64,000 nucleotides of DNA, taken from positions 1 through 64,000 of the forward strand of contig JACKOY010000022.1 of assembly GCA_024233935.1 (NCBI GenBank). Reading direction: 5' to 3'. The stretch is from Spirochaetales bacterium (GTDB lineage: Bacteria; Spirochaetota; Leptospiria; Leptospirales; Leptonemataceae). The notes below the pieces were generated by a model, which was not told the DNA's origin, searched no databases, and was given only the letters and a program-made list of their open reading frames with translations. The translations under genes were made by a program, and so were the position numbers. Shown piece by piece: positions 33,391 through 43,900 of the stretch; position 1 is the first letter of the stretch; the number at the start of each line of letters is the position of its first letter.

Positions 33391-34343
33391 ACAGACCCCT
33401 TTTACAGATACGCTTCCTGCTGCTTGCGCTTCCCGTGGCCCTTGTCGTCTGCTCCGAGGTTGAAGACGAACTGGGAACACTGCTGCCTCATCTCGGCGAG
33501 AGAAACCTGCTTTCGGTCGTCGGGGCGGCTCCTTTCCCGGGGCAGATCGGCGTCGCCGATACGACCAACGTAATTCTGACTTTTAACCGTCCGATTAACG
33601 GTCCGCGTTGTACGGACGCCTTTGCCCTCAGTCCAAGCGCAATCGGTGTATTCGCCGCGGGCGGTTCCGTGCTCCATTTTGATCCCACAAACGACCTGAC
33701 GCCAGGCAGCTACGTGATAACCCTCAGCCAGGACTGCGAAGACACCACCGGCCAGGATCTGGAATCACCATTCACTTCAACTTTTCAGGTGGCCGGGGGA
33801 GAAGTACCTTACGTTCAGGCGGTGGGGCTTGAAAGCCAGGGCTGCTCCACTACATGGCCCGGCACCGGTAGCGCCTCAGGTGGTGACCATACTGCCGGCA
33901 GTTGCTGGTGGGATTCATCCTTGCCCCTGCTTTCGCCTACGAACTATGAGTTTCGCGGCGGTGACGTCTGCGGCGACGTTACGACCGACAATTTCCGTAT
34001 CGTCTTCAGTAACTACATGGATACGGGCGTAACCATCAACGCAATCAGCCTGACCCGGCAGTCACCGCCCGCTTCTCTGGCGACCATTCGGAAAGCCTCC
34101 TGGGCATGGTCGGACTGCCAGACCCTCAGCCCTTTTGGTTGCCGTGTCGTGACGGTTGCCTTTGCAGAAATCGAGGCCGCCTGCGGAACCGCAACAACCT
34201 GGGGGGGCAACGATTTTAACATGCAACCCGATACGGCGATCGCTGATTTTCCCCTCTATACTCTGGAAGTCGATACAACTGCGCGGACCGCTGCCGGGAT
34301 TAACTTTACAGATGACTTTACCATTGGAGTCGAAAATGACTAG
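33387..34343 (+). CDS. Lipoprotein with an SbsA/Big_5-type Ig-like domain
   Basis: This 318-residue protein has a signal peptide ending LLALPVALVVC, a plausible spirochaete lipobox with Cys22. After it comes an Ig-like module: GAAPFPGQIGVADTTNVILTF, NRPINGPRCTDAF, LTPGSYVITLSQDCEDTTGQ and SPFTSTFQVA, the pattern of bacterial SbsA-like domains found in leptospiral surface lipoproteins. A second Cys-rich region follows. It overlaps the TolC gene by four bases and the next lipoprotein by eight, so the three are translated as a unit. An accessory role in the efflux complex is inferred. Confidence 0.7.
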   Translation: MNRPLLQIRFLLLALPVALVVCSEVEDELGTLLPHLGERNLLSVVGAAPFPGQIGVADTTNVILTFNRPINGPRCTDAFALSPSAIGVFAAGGSVLHFDPTNDLTPGSYVITLSQDCEDTTGQDLESPFTSTFQVAGGEVPYVQAVGLESQGCSTTWPGTGSASGGDHTAGSCWWDSSLPLLSPTNYEFRGGDVCGDVTTDNFRIVFSNYMDTGVTINAISLTRQSPPASLATIRKASWAWSDCQTLSPFGCRVVTVAFAEIEAACGTATTWGGNDFNMQPDTAIADFPLYTLEVDTTARTAAGINFTDDFTIGVEND

Positions 34344-35082
34344 AAGACGAACTACCTTCGGGGTACTGGTCCTGGGCCCTTTGCTCATGCAGTGCTCCCT
34401 TTTTGGACCGCGGGGTGATGTGCGTATAGCTACGGCTTCCGGCCGGGAGCGCGCCACCATTGCGTTCGGCTTCATTGAGGACCGGCACGATCGCTTTACA
34501 CCTCACGCGACGGCGAATTTTGCAGATATGCTGAGTTTCGAGCTGATGCAACGTAACTACCGCGTGATCGAGGCTGATCGTTCGGTCTTGCGTCCAGATC
34601 CAGTCGCCGCCGCTCAAGAAGCAATTCGGGAGCAGGAGCGTTTGCTTCAAGAGAGGCGTAACTCCGAAAGCCAGCCCAATAGCCAGACGCGGGCCCGCAC
34701 AAATAACAGCAGCGGCATGCAAGATGAAACGCGTGACCTGCTCCCGGAGCGTTTGCGTTATGTAGCCGGTGAAATTGCATACGCTTCGCGGCCCGATGAC
34801 CCGACCGAGCGACTTTTGCGGCCGTCGGAAATTCAGAAGCTCCACGAAACAGTGGCCTTCGACTTTTTTCTCCAGGGAGCAGTGGGTGCGACCGACACGG
34901 GTCTTCTGCTGGAGACCGAAGAGAGTTCGCTGATCTTTCTGGATATCTATGGCGCAAGTGGCACACGCGTAGGTGCGATCAGTTTCACTGTTACGGAGGA
35001 GTCACTGAAGGAGGCCTCATTCCTGCGGGAAGTGGCCGAGCGAATCGCCGACGAATTCTCACGTCGCAATTTCCAACGATAG
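34336..35082 (+). CDS. Lipoprotein of unknown function in the efflux operon
   Basis: This 248-residue protein has a signal peptide, FGVLVLGPLLMQC, with a lipobox-like MQC. The mature part has a region rich in Glu, Arg, Gln and Ser (QEAIREQERLLQERRN, SESQPNSQTRARTNNSS), probably helical and partly disordered. It is flanked by ordered segments (ADMLSFELMQRNYRVIEADR; DFFLQGAVGATDTGLLLE; SLIFLDIYGASGTRVGAISF). That arrangement resembles CsgG/GNA1162-type periplasmic lipoproteins only loosely. Its ATG lies inside the end of the previous gene (eight-base overlap). Confidence 0.65.
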   Translation: MTRRRTTFGVLVLGPLLMQCSLFGPRGDVRIATASGRERATIAFGFIEDRHDRFTPHATANFADMLSFELMQRNYRVIEADRSVLRPDPVAAAQEAIREQERLLQERRNSESQPNSQTRARTNNSSGMQDETRDLLPERLRYVAGEIAYASRPDDPTERLLRPSEIQKLHETVAFDFFLQGAVGATDTGLLLETEESSLIFLDIYGASGTRVGAISFTVTEESLKEASFLREVAERIADEFSRRNFQR

Positions 35083-35130
35083 GATTGCGTCACAGACCGG
35101 GGGGACGGTCGTCGTGGTCGTGATACTCGA

Positions 35131-36204
35131 TCAGGAATCCTCGTCCGGCTCTGGAAGACAAACAACCCTGTGCCCGCCTTGCTCTATTGCTTTTCCCAGA
35201 GCCGACTCGGCCATTTCCACGAGGATCTTCTGGGTCGCATCAATCTGCGGCATCTTTGGCGAGCGTTGCAAGGGCCTGTACGTTTGCAGGGGACGCACCG
35301 TGGCGACACCTACACTAATACTGAGCCGCTGCCTCCGAAATAGGCCGCCGCCCAAATCGATCTTTGCACTATCGACGCGGCGAAGAATGCGTTGGCCCAC
35401 GTGGCGGGCCCCACTGGCATTCGTCTCTGAAAGAACGGCCCCGAAAGTGGGGAGCGTAAAGTGGTCAAGCGTGGCAAATAGGTCGCCCGGCCGGTGCACC
35501 GCTTCCTGGATCTTTCCGGCCAGATCGGCGACGAGCCGCTCCACGGCGCCAGGCGAGCGCTTTCTCGCGAACTCGTCCAGACGATCGATGCGTGCCAGCA
35601 CGATGGAGATTGGCCAATCATAGCGCAGGCATCGTTTCCATTCGGAATCCAGGAAGGATCTAAATTCGAGATCGGTTCCAATGGCGGGAGGGCCGGGCAC
35701 CTTTAGGCCGACTCCGGCGCGAAGGCTTTTCGTCAGATCCCGGTTGAGGCGCATGATTTCCAGGCTGAGGCGGGTCCACTCTTCAGCCTGCCGCAATCTC
35801 TGAGACAATTCCGCTTCGACCAGTGGCAGTGTAATGAAGTCCTGTCCAGGCTCATTGCAAGACGTGAAAGCCATGTCGGCCAGATCCTGCGCGATCATGA
35901 GGACGCTGGCAATCGGGCCGGGTGCTCGTACTCTCTCGCAACAGTTCCGGATGTCTTCGATTTCTTTCCTGTCACCAACTTCGGCAGCGAGGATTGCGCA
36001 CCAACCGGCGCCAGATCGTTCATGCAGTTTCAGAAAGTCTTCGAGTTCGGCTACTGACTGAACCGGAATCATCTCCTGATGGCCGCCGGCATTCACGGCG
36101 GCCCGTACATGCCGACCCAGGTCCCGGGATTTCGTCAGACTATAAAACAGCACCGTCGAGGCCTCATGCTTGAAGTTTTCGGTTTCCTGTGAGGCAATCC
36201 ACAC
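35131..36204 (-). CDS. Receiver-like / degenerate GGDEF protein
   Basis: This soluble protein of about 357 residues has a C-terminal half that follows the GGDEF layout: EFRSFLDSEWKRCLRYDWPISIVLARIDRLDEF, GDLFATLDHFTLPTFGAVLSE and LSISVGVATVRP. The GGDEF motif itself is LDHFT, so diguanylate cyclase activity is very unlikely; it may bind nucleotide or act as an adaptor. The N-terminal half (LFYSLTKSRDLGRHVRAAV to QDFITLPLVEAELSQRLRQA) is compatible with a degenerate receiver domain. Start is uncertain: GTG 36204 is given, and TTG 36297 would overlap the divergent efflux gene. It is the only minus-strand gene inside the efflux cluster and may regulate it. Confidence 0.6.
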   Translation of the reverse strand: MWIASQETENFKHEASTVLFYSLTKSRDLGRHVRAAVNAGGHQEMIPVQSVAELEDFLKLHERSGAGWCAILAAEVGDRKEIEDIRNCCERVRAPGPIASVLMIAQDLADMAFTSCNEPGQDFITLPLVEAELSQRLRQAEEWTRLSLEIMRLNRDLTKSLRAGVGLKVPGPPAIGTDLEFRSFLDSEWKRCLRYDWPISIVLARIDRLDEFARKRSPGAVERLVADLAGKIQEAVHRPGDLFATLDHFTLPTFGAVLSETNASGARHVGQRILRRVDSAKIDLGGGLFRRQRLSISVGVATVRPLQTYRPLQRSPKMPQIDATQKILVEMAESALGKAIEQGGHRVVCLPEPDEDS

Positions 36205-36278
36205 ACCGCGCTGGGCGATATTTAAGGAAATGGATGATGACCGTTGACAGCGAGGGGGCCGTCTGCCGATAGTAAACC

Positions 36279-37850
36279 GTGCGCGGAGCTTTATCAATTC
36301 TCACCCGTGTCGCCGCTTCACTCCTCGGCGCACTGCGAGCGGCTTTTGCTCGTTTAAGTCCACGCACTCAGCGGCTGTCCCTTGCTTTCCTGACCTTGCT
36401 GGCACTGTATTCCGTGCTTTATGTCGCGTACCGCATCGTTCCGGTGGTCTGGGTCGGACGCCTTGCTCCAGCCTTGCGGGTTGTTTTCGCACCTGCGGAG
36501 TTTGTGGCGGGCCGCGTGGGTTTGAGCAGCGACCAGATGCGTATTGAGCAGGGCGACGCAGTCACTGTTGCTGCAATTGAAGTGCGAACGCAAACTATAG
36601 AGCCGAGTATATCTGCGTCCGGCAGGATAGAAGCGCTGGAGCAAGCAAACATAGTCTCAAAGAACAGCGGGCGGATAGAGCGCATGTACGTCGATGAAGG
36701 CGAGCCCGTGCGAAGGGGGCAGCCCCTATTTCAGCTGGAACGCCTGCCACTTGAGTTGCAGTTAGCCCGCGAGCGAGCGGCAGTGCAGAGCGCGGAAGCT
36801 CAGCATCGCCTGGCGCGCGAGCGCTACGAGAACGCCCGGCGTGGAGTGGAAATTCGGTGGAACGAGATTGAACAGCGCCGCGTGGAAGCACAACAGCTCA
36901 AGGCCCAGCTCGACCGTGCGCGGATTCGATTTGAAGGCCAGCAGGTTCTCTACCGCGAGGGTGGCCTGAGCGCAGACGCCTACAATGCTGCGCGAGCGGA
37001 ATTGATTTCCCGGGAAGCTGCCTATCTGAATGCCGTCACAGACCTCAACATCGCCAACGTAGGTTTCAGAGATGAAGATATTACCGGGCGGGGGCTTTCC
37101 GTCCCCGCCAATGCCCGTGCTCGATTTCAGTTGCTGGTGGACCTGAACACCCGCGTTGAGAAGGCTGAAATGGAGGCGGCGGCTTCTGGAGTATCCCAGG
37201 CGCGTGCCGACATGCAGTCGACCGCCAGATTGCTCGAAGAGGCGACCGTTCGCGCACCTATGGACGGGGTCATCGCCGAGCGAAACCGTACCGCCGGAGA
37301 AGAGGTGCTGGGCGGAGCCTCTACTCAGGCAGGTGATCCAGTTCTGATTCTCGTGAATATTGACCAGGTCTATGCCGTGATGGATATTCCGGAAACCGAC
37401 GCCATCCACCTCGAGCCAGGGATGTCCGTGCATTGTGACGTGGATGTATTCGGGGACGAGACTTTTGCAGCGGAGTTGCGTCTGATTAAACCTGTCATTG
37501 AAGAGAGATCGCACACCGTTCAGGTCAAAGCCATCATATCAAATCCGGATCACCGCCTCAAGCCCGGAATGTTCTTGCGGGGCCGGATCATAACGGGTCC
37601 CGAACGTCAGGCGGTTCTCGTGCCAGAAGACGCGATCCTTCCTCAGGAAGAAGGCAAGGCTTTTGCTTTCCTTATTCGCGATGGTACGGTTTTCCGTGTC
37701 GAAGTGGAGACGGGAGATCGCTACGAGGACATGATCGAAATCAAATCCGGACTGAACGCCGGCGATATTATCGCGATCGAGAAATTCGCACTCCTGCGCG
37801 ATGGTCTCGCTGTCCTGCCGGAGCTACAACCATCCCAAGCCAGTAATTAA
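36279..37850 (+). CDS. RND efflux membrane fusion protein (HlyD/AcrA family)
   Basis: This 523-residue periplasmic adaptor is larger than usual. One anchor helix is near residues 33-50 (LSLAFLTLLALYSVLYVAY). The biotinyl-lipoyl halves are ISASGRIEALEQANIVSKNSGRIERMYVDEGE and TVRAPMDGVIAERNRTAGEEV. They flank a long helical hairpin (LQLARERAAVQSAEAQHRLA; LEEATV). The beta-barrel and membrane-proximal parts follow (MSVHCDVDVFGDETF, LKPGMFLRGRI, VLVPEDAILPQEEGKAF). The start is GTG 36279. RND subunit 1 begins two bases after its stop codon. It links the RND pair to the TolC-like duct. Confidence 0.88.
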   Translation: MRGALSILTRVAASLLGALRAAFARLSPRTQRLSLAFLTLLALYSVLYVAYRIVPVVWVGRLAPALRVVFAPAEFVAGRVGLSSDQMRIEQGDAVTVAAIEVRTQTIEPSISASGRIEALEQANIVSKNSGRIERMYVDEGEPVRRGQPLFQLERLPLELQLARERAAVQSAEAQHRLARERYENARRGVEIRWNEIEQRRVEAQQLKAQLDRARIRFEGQQVLYREGGLSADAYNAARAELISREAAYLNAVTDLNIANVGFRDEDITGRGLSVPANARARFQLLVDLNTRVEKAEMEAAASGVSQARADMQSTARLLEEATVRAPMDGVIAERNRTAGEEVLGGASTQAGDPVLILVNIDQVYAVMDIPETDAIHLEPGMSVHCDVDVFGDETFAAELRLIKPVIEERSHTVQVKAIISNPDHRLKPGMFLRGRIITGPERQAVLVPEDAILPQEEGKAFAFLIRDGTVFRVEVETGDRYEDMIEIKSGLNAGDIIAIEKFALLRDGLAVLPELQPSQASN

Positions 37851-37851
37851 G

Positions 37852-40800
37852 ATGCGCACGATCCAGCGGCTGGCCATATCGCGTCCCGTCAGCACGGCCA
37901 TGTTCTATGCCGGCCTTGTTCTTATCGGCATTCTTGCCTTCTTACGAATTGAGACGAACCTACTACCTCAGCTTGAGTTCCCCCGTATCACGATCGTCAC
38001 GGCTTACGAGAATGCCGCACCGGAAGAGATCGAGTTTCTTGTAACGAAGCCGTTGAGTGAGGCCATTGGGACGGTCAGTGGAATCCAGAAGGTCACGTCA
38101 GAAAGCGTCGAAGGCGCCTCGTTTATCACGGCCCAGTTTGGATGGGGCACGAACGTGGACTTCGCCGTCATGGAGTTGCGCGAGCGAGTTGATCAAATTC
38201 GCAACGCATTGCCACAGGATGCAGAACGCCCGATCATCAGTCGATTCGATCCTTCAGAGGACCCCTTTTTCGAAATAGTCTTCTTCGCCCGGGCTCTCTC
38301 GAATCCTGAGGATTTGCGCCATTTTGTCGATAACGAAGTCCGCGTTCACCTCGAGCGTGTGGATGGCGTTGCTCTGGTCGAGCTGGCCGGAGGCTATCAG
38401 AAGGAGATCCAGATTGATGTCGATCCGCAGCTGATGGTAAGCCACGGTCTGAGCTTGCCGTTCATATCGGAGCGTATCCGGTCATCCAACATGAACTTGC
38501 CGGCTGGTCATATTACGGTTGGCTCCAGAGATGTCTTGATCCGAACGCTCGGTGAATACGGTAGTCTCTCCGAGATCGGGCAGACAGTGGTTGCCACCAG
38601 CGAAGGCGGAGCGCCGGTCATGCTTTCCCGATTGGCGACCATCAGAGATGGGTATCGCGAACGGCGAGGCCTCGCGCGCTATAACGGAGAAGAATGTGTC
38701 ATTGCGTCGCTTCGCAAAGAGGCCGGCAAAAACACGGTCCGCGTAGCCGTCGACGTGCGCTCGCAGATACAACACCTCCGGGAGCGTTTCGGGCGAGAAA
38801 TAGAACTACATGTAGTGTATGACGAGTCGCGGTTCATTGATCAGGCCATGTCGAATATTTCCACTTCGCTTCTCATCGGAGCCGGTCTGGCTTTCCTTTC
38901 TCTTGTTCTCATTCTACGCAACATCAGCAGCCCGCTGATTTTAGTCTCCGTGATCCCCATTTCTCTGTTGTCCACGATTGTCTTGATGTATGCCCGGGGT
39001 CTATCGCTGAACATCATGTCTCTGGGTGGGCTGGCATTGGGTGTCGGCATGCTGTTCGATTCCGGCAATGTGATTCTGGCGGCAATCGAACGGCAGTCCA
39101 TGGCCGGACTGCCGCCCCGCGAGGCTGCCTTGAAAGGCGCCAGCGAGGTCGCCGGTTCTGTCACGATCGCCGTGCTTACCACTGTAATTGTGTTCCTTCC
39201 GGTCGTCTTTGTTGAGAGCGTCGCGGGTATTGTATTTAAGGAAATGGCACTGACGATTACGTTTTCGCTGCTTTCCAGCCTGCTTGTTTCTTTAACACTC
39301 ATACCGATGCTCGCGTCATTGCGCACCCGAACCGGAGGACGCGAGCGACTTCAGAAGCTCACGGTCATTCAGCTTGCCGCAAAAGGGGAGGAGTTTCTCC
39401 AGAAGCATTACGAAGAGCGGCTCTTCCGTCTTCTGGATCGCCCAGGGCCTTTTTTCCTACTACTTGGTGCGTTGCTTGTTGCGGCTTTTGCGCTTTTACC
39501 GTTCGTCCGCAAGGAGTTCCTTCCGGCGGTCGATACTGGTGAGCTAACGGTTGAAATGCTCGCGCCCCGATCATCCGCTCTGGAATTCACGTCGCGCTCT
39601 GTGCAGTATATTGAACAATACGCATCGCGCGCGGAATCGGCGGAGCACGTGCTGACCCGGGTAGGGTACGATGGCGATCAGGTGCTGTCCCGTCGTGGAG
39701 CGGATAGCGAGACGCATCGGGCTGAAGTGCGAATCGTGCTCGGAAGCGAGAGAAGCGTTTCGGCCGAGCAACTGGCAGAACATTTGCGGGACAATGTGCG
39801 GCTTCGCCCGGACATGCGTGTCTCTTACCGGCTGAGCGGTGATGTACTCAGCGACATTCTGACACCCGATTCAAGACCCATAACACTTGAAATATCCGGA
39901 GACGAATTACCGATCCTGGACCGAATGGGAAAAGAGATTTCAGGCCTAATCGAAGGCATCCCCGGAGTCGTGGACGTTCGCACAACAATGGATGAGCAGC
40001 CACCGGAATATCACCTCTACTATGAGGAGGACCGAATGGCGGCGGCCCAAATCCAAAACTCCGATTTGGCGCGGGATCTTCAGATAGCTGTGGAAGGTTC
40101 TGTGGTCAGCCATTATCGCGTTGGGGATGACGAAATCGACATACGCTTGCGGGCGGCCGGTTCGAGGCCACCAACTCTTGCGAGCCTGGAAACATTGCGC
40201 TTTCGAGGCGAAGACGACAACTACATGAGCCTTGAGCAACTTACCCAGCTCGTACAGGAACCGGGTTATACAAGCATACTGCGGTCGCACAATACACGTA
40301 TAAATCGGGTCACGGCTGGAGTCGAAGACGTAAGCCTTTCGGATGTTTTCGATGAAATTGACCTTCGACTTGAAGACCTGAGTATCGAACCGGGCTATCG
40401 TGTTCAATTCGGCGGCGAGCGCGAGAATATCGAAGAATCCTTTCGGGAACTCGGGTTAGCTTTCATTCTGGCGGTGGTCTTGATATATATGCTGCTCGCC
40501 GCCAAGTTTGAGTCCCTCCTGCATGCGCTACTTATGATGTTTACAATTCCCCTGATTGCAATCGGTATACTTCCCGCGTTGCTTCTTACCGGCAAGAGCA
40601 TAAACGTGAGCGCCATAACAGGCATGATCTTGCTTGTCGGCATCGTTGTCGACAATGCCGGCCTTTTTCATGAATACCTGGAGCTCCTGGAAAGGGAGGG
40701 CTTTGATCTGGCAAGCGCCGTCGTTGAAAGTGGAAAAATCGTGCTTCGCCCGATTCTGTTAAACAATTGCACCACTCTACTGGCCCTTGTGCCAGTTGCT

Positions 40801-40941
40801 ATGGAGCTTGGAGAAGGCACAGAGTTTCAGTCGCCGATGGCCATTGCCGTGATCAGCGGACTGGCCACATCTGTTTTTCTATCACTCTTCGTTATTCCGA
40901 CGCTTTTCTATCTGGTGCGGCGACGCGAGAAGAAGGCATGA
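37852..40941 (+). CDS. RND efflux transporter subunit 1 (AcrB family)
   Basis: This 1029-residue inner-membrane pump protein has the first helix at LAISRPVSTAMFYAGLVLIG and the porter motif TIVTAYENAAPEEIEFLVTK. Helix 4 contains GGLALGVGMLFDSGNVILAA, where Asp403 aligns with the first proton-relay Asp of AcrB and the second is Ser. Helices 10-12 include MILLVGIVVDNAGLFHEYLEL and VVESGKIVLRPILLNNCTTL. A shortened proton relay is seen in several pumps. ATG 37852 follows the adaptor stop; an earlier in-frame ATG at 37801 lies inside the adaptor gene. It overlaps subunit 2 by four bases (ATGA). Confidence 0.9.
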   Translation: MRTIQRLAISRPVSTAMFYAGLVLIGILAFLRIETNLLPQLEFPRITIVTAYENAAPEEIEFLVTKPLSEAIGTVSGIQKVTSESVEGASFITAQFGWGTNVDFAVMELRERVDQIRNALPQDAERPIISRFDPSEDPFFEIVFFARALSNPEDLRHFVDNEVRVHLERVDGVALVELAGGYQKEIQIDVDPQLMVSHGLSLPFISERIRSSNMNLPAGHITVGSRDVLIRTLGEYGSLSEIGQTVVATSEGGAPVMLSRLATIRDGYRERRGLARYNGEECVIASLRKEAGKNTVRVAVDVRSQIQHLRERFGREIELHVVYDESRFIDQAMSNISTSLLIGAGLAFLSLVLILRNISSPLILVSVIPISLLSTIVLMYARGLSLNIMSLGGLALGVGMLFDSGNVILAAIERQSMAGLPPREAALKGASEVAGSVTIAVLTTVIVFLPVVFVESVAGIVFKEMALTITFSLLSSLLVSLTLIPMLASLRTRTGGRERLQKLTVIQLAAKGEEFLQKHYEERLFRLLDRPGPFFLLLGALLVAAFALLPFVRKEFLPAVDTGELTVEMLAPRSSALEFTSRSVQYIEQYASRAESAEHVLTRVGYDGDQVLSRRGADSETHRAEVRIVLGSERSVSAEQLAEHLRDNVRLRPDMRVSYRLSGDVLSDILTPDSRPITLEISGDELPILDRMGKEISGLIEGIPGVVDVRTTMDEQPPEYHLYYEEDRMAAAQIQNSDLARDLQIAVEGSVVSHYRVGDDEIDIRLRAAGSRPPTLASLETLRFRGEDDNYMSLEQLTQLVQEPGYTSILRSHNTRINRVTAGVEDVSLSDVFDEIDLRLEDLSIEPGYRVQFGGERENIEESFRELGLAFILAVVLIYMLLAAKFESLLHALLMMFTIPLIAIGILPALLLTGKSINVSAITGMILLVGIVVDNAGLFHEYLELLEREGFDLASAVVESGKIVLRPILLNNCTTLLALVPVAMELGEGTEFQSPMAIAVISGLATSVFLSLFVIPTLFYLVRRREKKA

Positions 40942-43900
40942 ATCCGACCCGATTTGCACACGAGCGGCCGATCGCTCTCTTGATGTTCTGGGGCGCTCTA
41001 ATGCTTTTGGGCTCGCTTTCGTTGCCGCGTGTCCCGGTTGGCTTAATGCCCGATCAGTCGTTTCCGGGCATAAGCATAACGGTGGACTACAGCGGAGTGG
41101 GGCCCGAGAAGATCGAGCAGCTTATTACGCGACCGATCGAGGAGGTAATATCGACTGTCGGGGGTATTGAGCAGCTGAACTCAACTTCGGAGGAAGGGAA
41201 AGCCACGATCGAGGTGCAGTTCTCTCCCGATGTGGATCTTGATCTCAGGGCGCTGGAAATTCGGGAGAGGGTCGACATCGTAGCGTCTCGCTTCCCCCGG
41301 GATGCCCACAAGCCGATCATAAATCGATACGATCCTGATAAGCGTCCGGTAATGATCGTCGTTCTTGACAGCGATGTGTATGACCTGGCCCAACTGCGTC
41401 AGATCGCTGACCGGGACATCAAGCGATTATTCCAGGGTCAACCTGACGTGAGCGACGTGCAGGTGGCTGGTGGTCAGGATCGGGAGATTTTGGTAGCTGC
41501 GGACAAGGAGAAGCTGGAACGTTTTGGCGTATCACTTACGGAAGTGCTGGCTCGCCTGCGTAATCACAACGTGAATAGCTCGATTGGTCGACTGCGCGAT
41601 AATGGCGGTGATGTTCCGCTGATTACGCGCGGGCGTTTTCGTAGCCTTGATCAAATGCGGCAACTATCAATGCGATCCGACACAGGCCACCTCTATCAGT
41701 TACGCGATATCGCCGAGGTAAATTTTGAACTGCGGGACCAGGAGACGGCTTCCAGGTTCAATGGCAAAGATCGTGTGAGCATCTACGTGAACAAATCCTC
41801 ACATGCAGACGTTCTCGCACTTTCTTCGGACCTGGCGGAACGCCTCAGGGGATTTCCGAGGCAGAACTGGACGTATTCCATCGTCTACGATCTCGGTCAG
41901 AGTATTCGGAGGGCATTCCTGGCCCTCTTCATTGCTGCATCAGCGGGTATGCTCCTGGCTGCCTTCCTGCTCTGGCGCTTATCCGGTAGTTTGTACCTGC
42001 CGGCTTTTTTTCTTGTATTGCCAGTGGGGGCTTTCCTGATCGATGCGTTTCCCATCTACCTCCTGGGTTTCGAATACGATTTGGTAAGCGTGGGAGGTTC
42101 GATAGTTGCCAACGCTTTGACAGCTCTGATCCTGCTGGCCGTCCATGAGCGCGGCCAGTCTGATTCGAGCCGCTCGATTTTCGTCAGCCTTATCATCATT
42201 GGGGCTTTGTTTATTCCGTTGCTTTTCTCGGAGCCTTCCCTGCGGGCCTTGTACGCGGGCATGGCGATTGCGGTCACACTGTCCGTCGGGACGACGTATT
42301 TACTGGTTGTGACTCTCTATCCGTTCTTGCCCGACGCGCCCGCAACAGTTCGCATGCCAAAGGCGCGATTCGACTTGTGGATTGAGCGTTCCATTGAGCA
42401 GCTGCTCTCGGCGGGTGAGCTTCTCCGCAGCCGACTCAGCGAGCGACCGGAGCGTCTGGCTCTCGTTTTCGGGGGCGTCCTGCTTCTGGGCGTCCTTTCA
42501 TTTTCCTTTGCCCGTAAGGAGCCTCTGGGCGCTCTCGAAGACAACAGCCTTCAGGCCAGCGTTGAATTCCCTTCGGGCACCAGCTTTTCCGGCACCGACG
42601 GGGTTGCGAGGCAAATCGAGGAGAAACTGGCATCCCATCCTGCAATTCGGGAAATAACGAGCCGCGTGGACCCGGCGCGCGCAAGCCTTCGCATACATCT
42701 GCAGGACGGCTATTCCGCCGATTCAGAACTAATTGAAGACTTTAAGCAACGCATTGGTAGAACGGCGCCCGCTTTTGTCTTTTTCTCCGGAGAGGGTGAG
42801 GTGCAGAGTCTCAAGGGAGTTACGGTCGATGTTCTCGGCGAGGATCTGGCCGAGATGGATCGCATAGTTCGGGACTTCGTTTCGCAGGTGCAGGGAATCC
42901 CGGGTGTTGCCGAGGTGGTGCTGCACTACAAGCCACCGCGGCCGGAGCGCTTGTTGCGTGTCGATCGCGTCAAGCTGGACCTGGCGGGCATAAGCACGGA
43001 GACGTTCGGCTCAACGGTCCGCTTCGCCATTCAGGGCGGAATCGCGAGCCGCTTCGTCGGGGAATCCCGCGAGTATGATATTCGAATTCGCTACAATGAA
43101 ACGTTTCGAGGCACGCTCGAAGCGCTACAGGCTTTTACGGTTAAGGGCAATCAGGATTTGTTCGTTCCTGCTCTGGAACTGGCCTCAATGGAAGACAGCG
43201 AGGTACCGGTCAAAATCTATCATTTGGACAAGAAGCGTGTTCTCTCGTTTTCTTTGCGACTCGGCGACGTGGATCCTGATACGGTGATCAATCAAGTTAC
43301 TGCTCTGGCTGCGTCTTATCCGCTCCCGGAGAACTATCAAATCGTGCTCGGCCGCGACGTGGAGCTGACGCTCGCCGGCCAGCGGCGCCTCTACGCGATT
43401 GCACTATTCTCAGCCTTGCTGGTATTCATGATCCTCGCCGGCTATTTCGAGTCAGTTCTTGTGCCAACGCGGGTCATCGCGCTGGTGCTTTCACCGGTCG
43501 CGGTCGTTTGTACGCTCTTGTTTGTACTGCGCATTTCGGTCAGCGTCCCGGTAATTATTGGACTTTTCGTGCTGTCGGCCTACGCGACTCTTTTGACCCT
43601 TCTCGAAGCGCCCGAAACGGGCACAACGAAGCCCTTCGTCATCCGGGCCAGGCCTTTGCTGGCCTTCCGTTCCGCCCTGATTGTCGTACCGCTATTTGGG
43701 CCGATGCTTTTCGTATTCGGCGAGGGTGGGACCTTGTTCCGTTCTATCGGTTTGGTTCTTGTTCTGGGGGCTCCAGCGGTTGCTGCTTGTTTGTGTCTTT
43801 TTCGGGGCGGGCCAGCCAGCGCCTTTGAAGCTCTCAAGGTCCTGTGGCGTAAGGGAGACGAAGTTCTAAAGGCCAGGGTTGCGCCAGCGTTCCAGGCCCT

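Noticed and set aside
35094..35113. Small hairpin (GACCG/CGGTC) between convergent genes as a terminator
   Set aside because: A five-base stem with no T-run on either strand is too weak to call.
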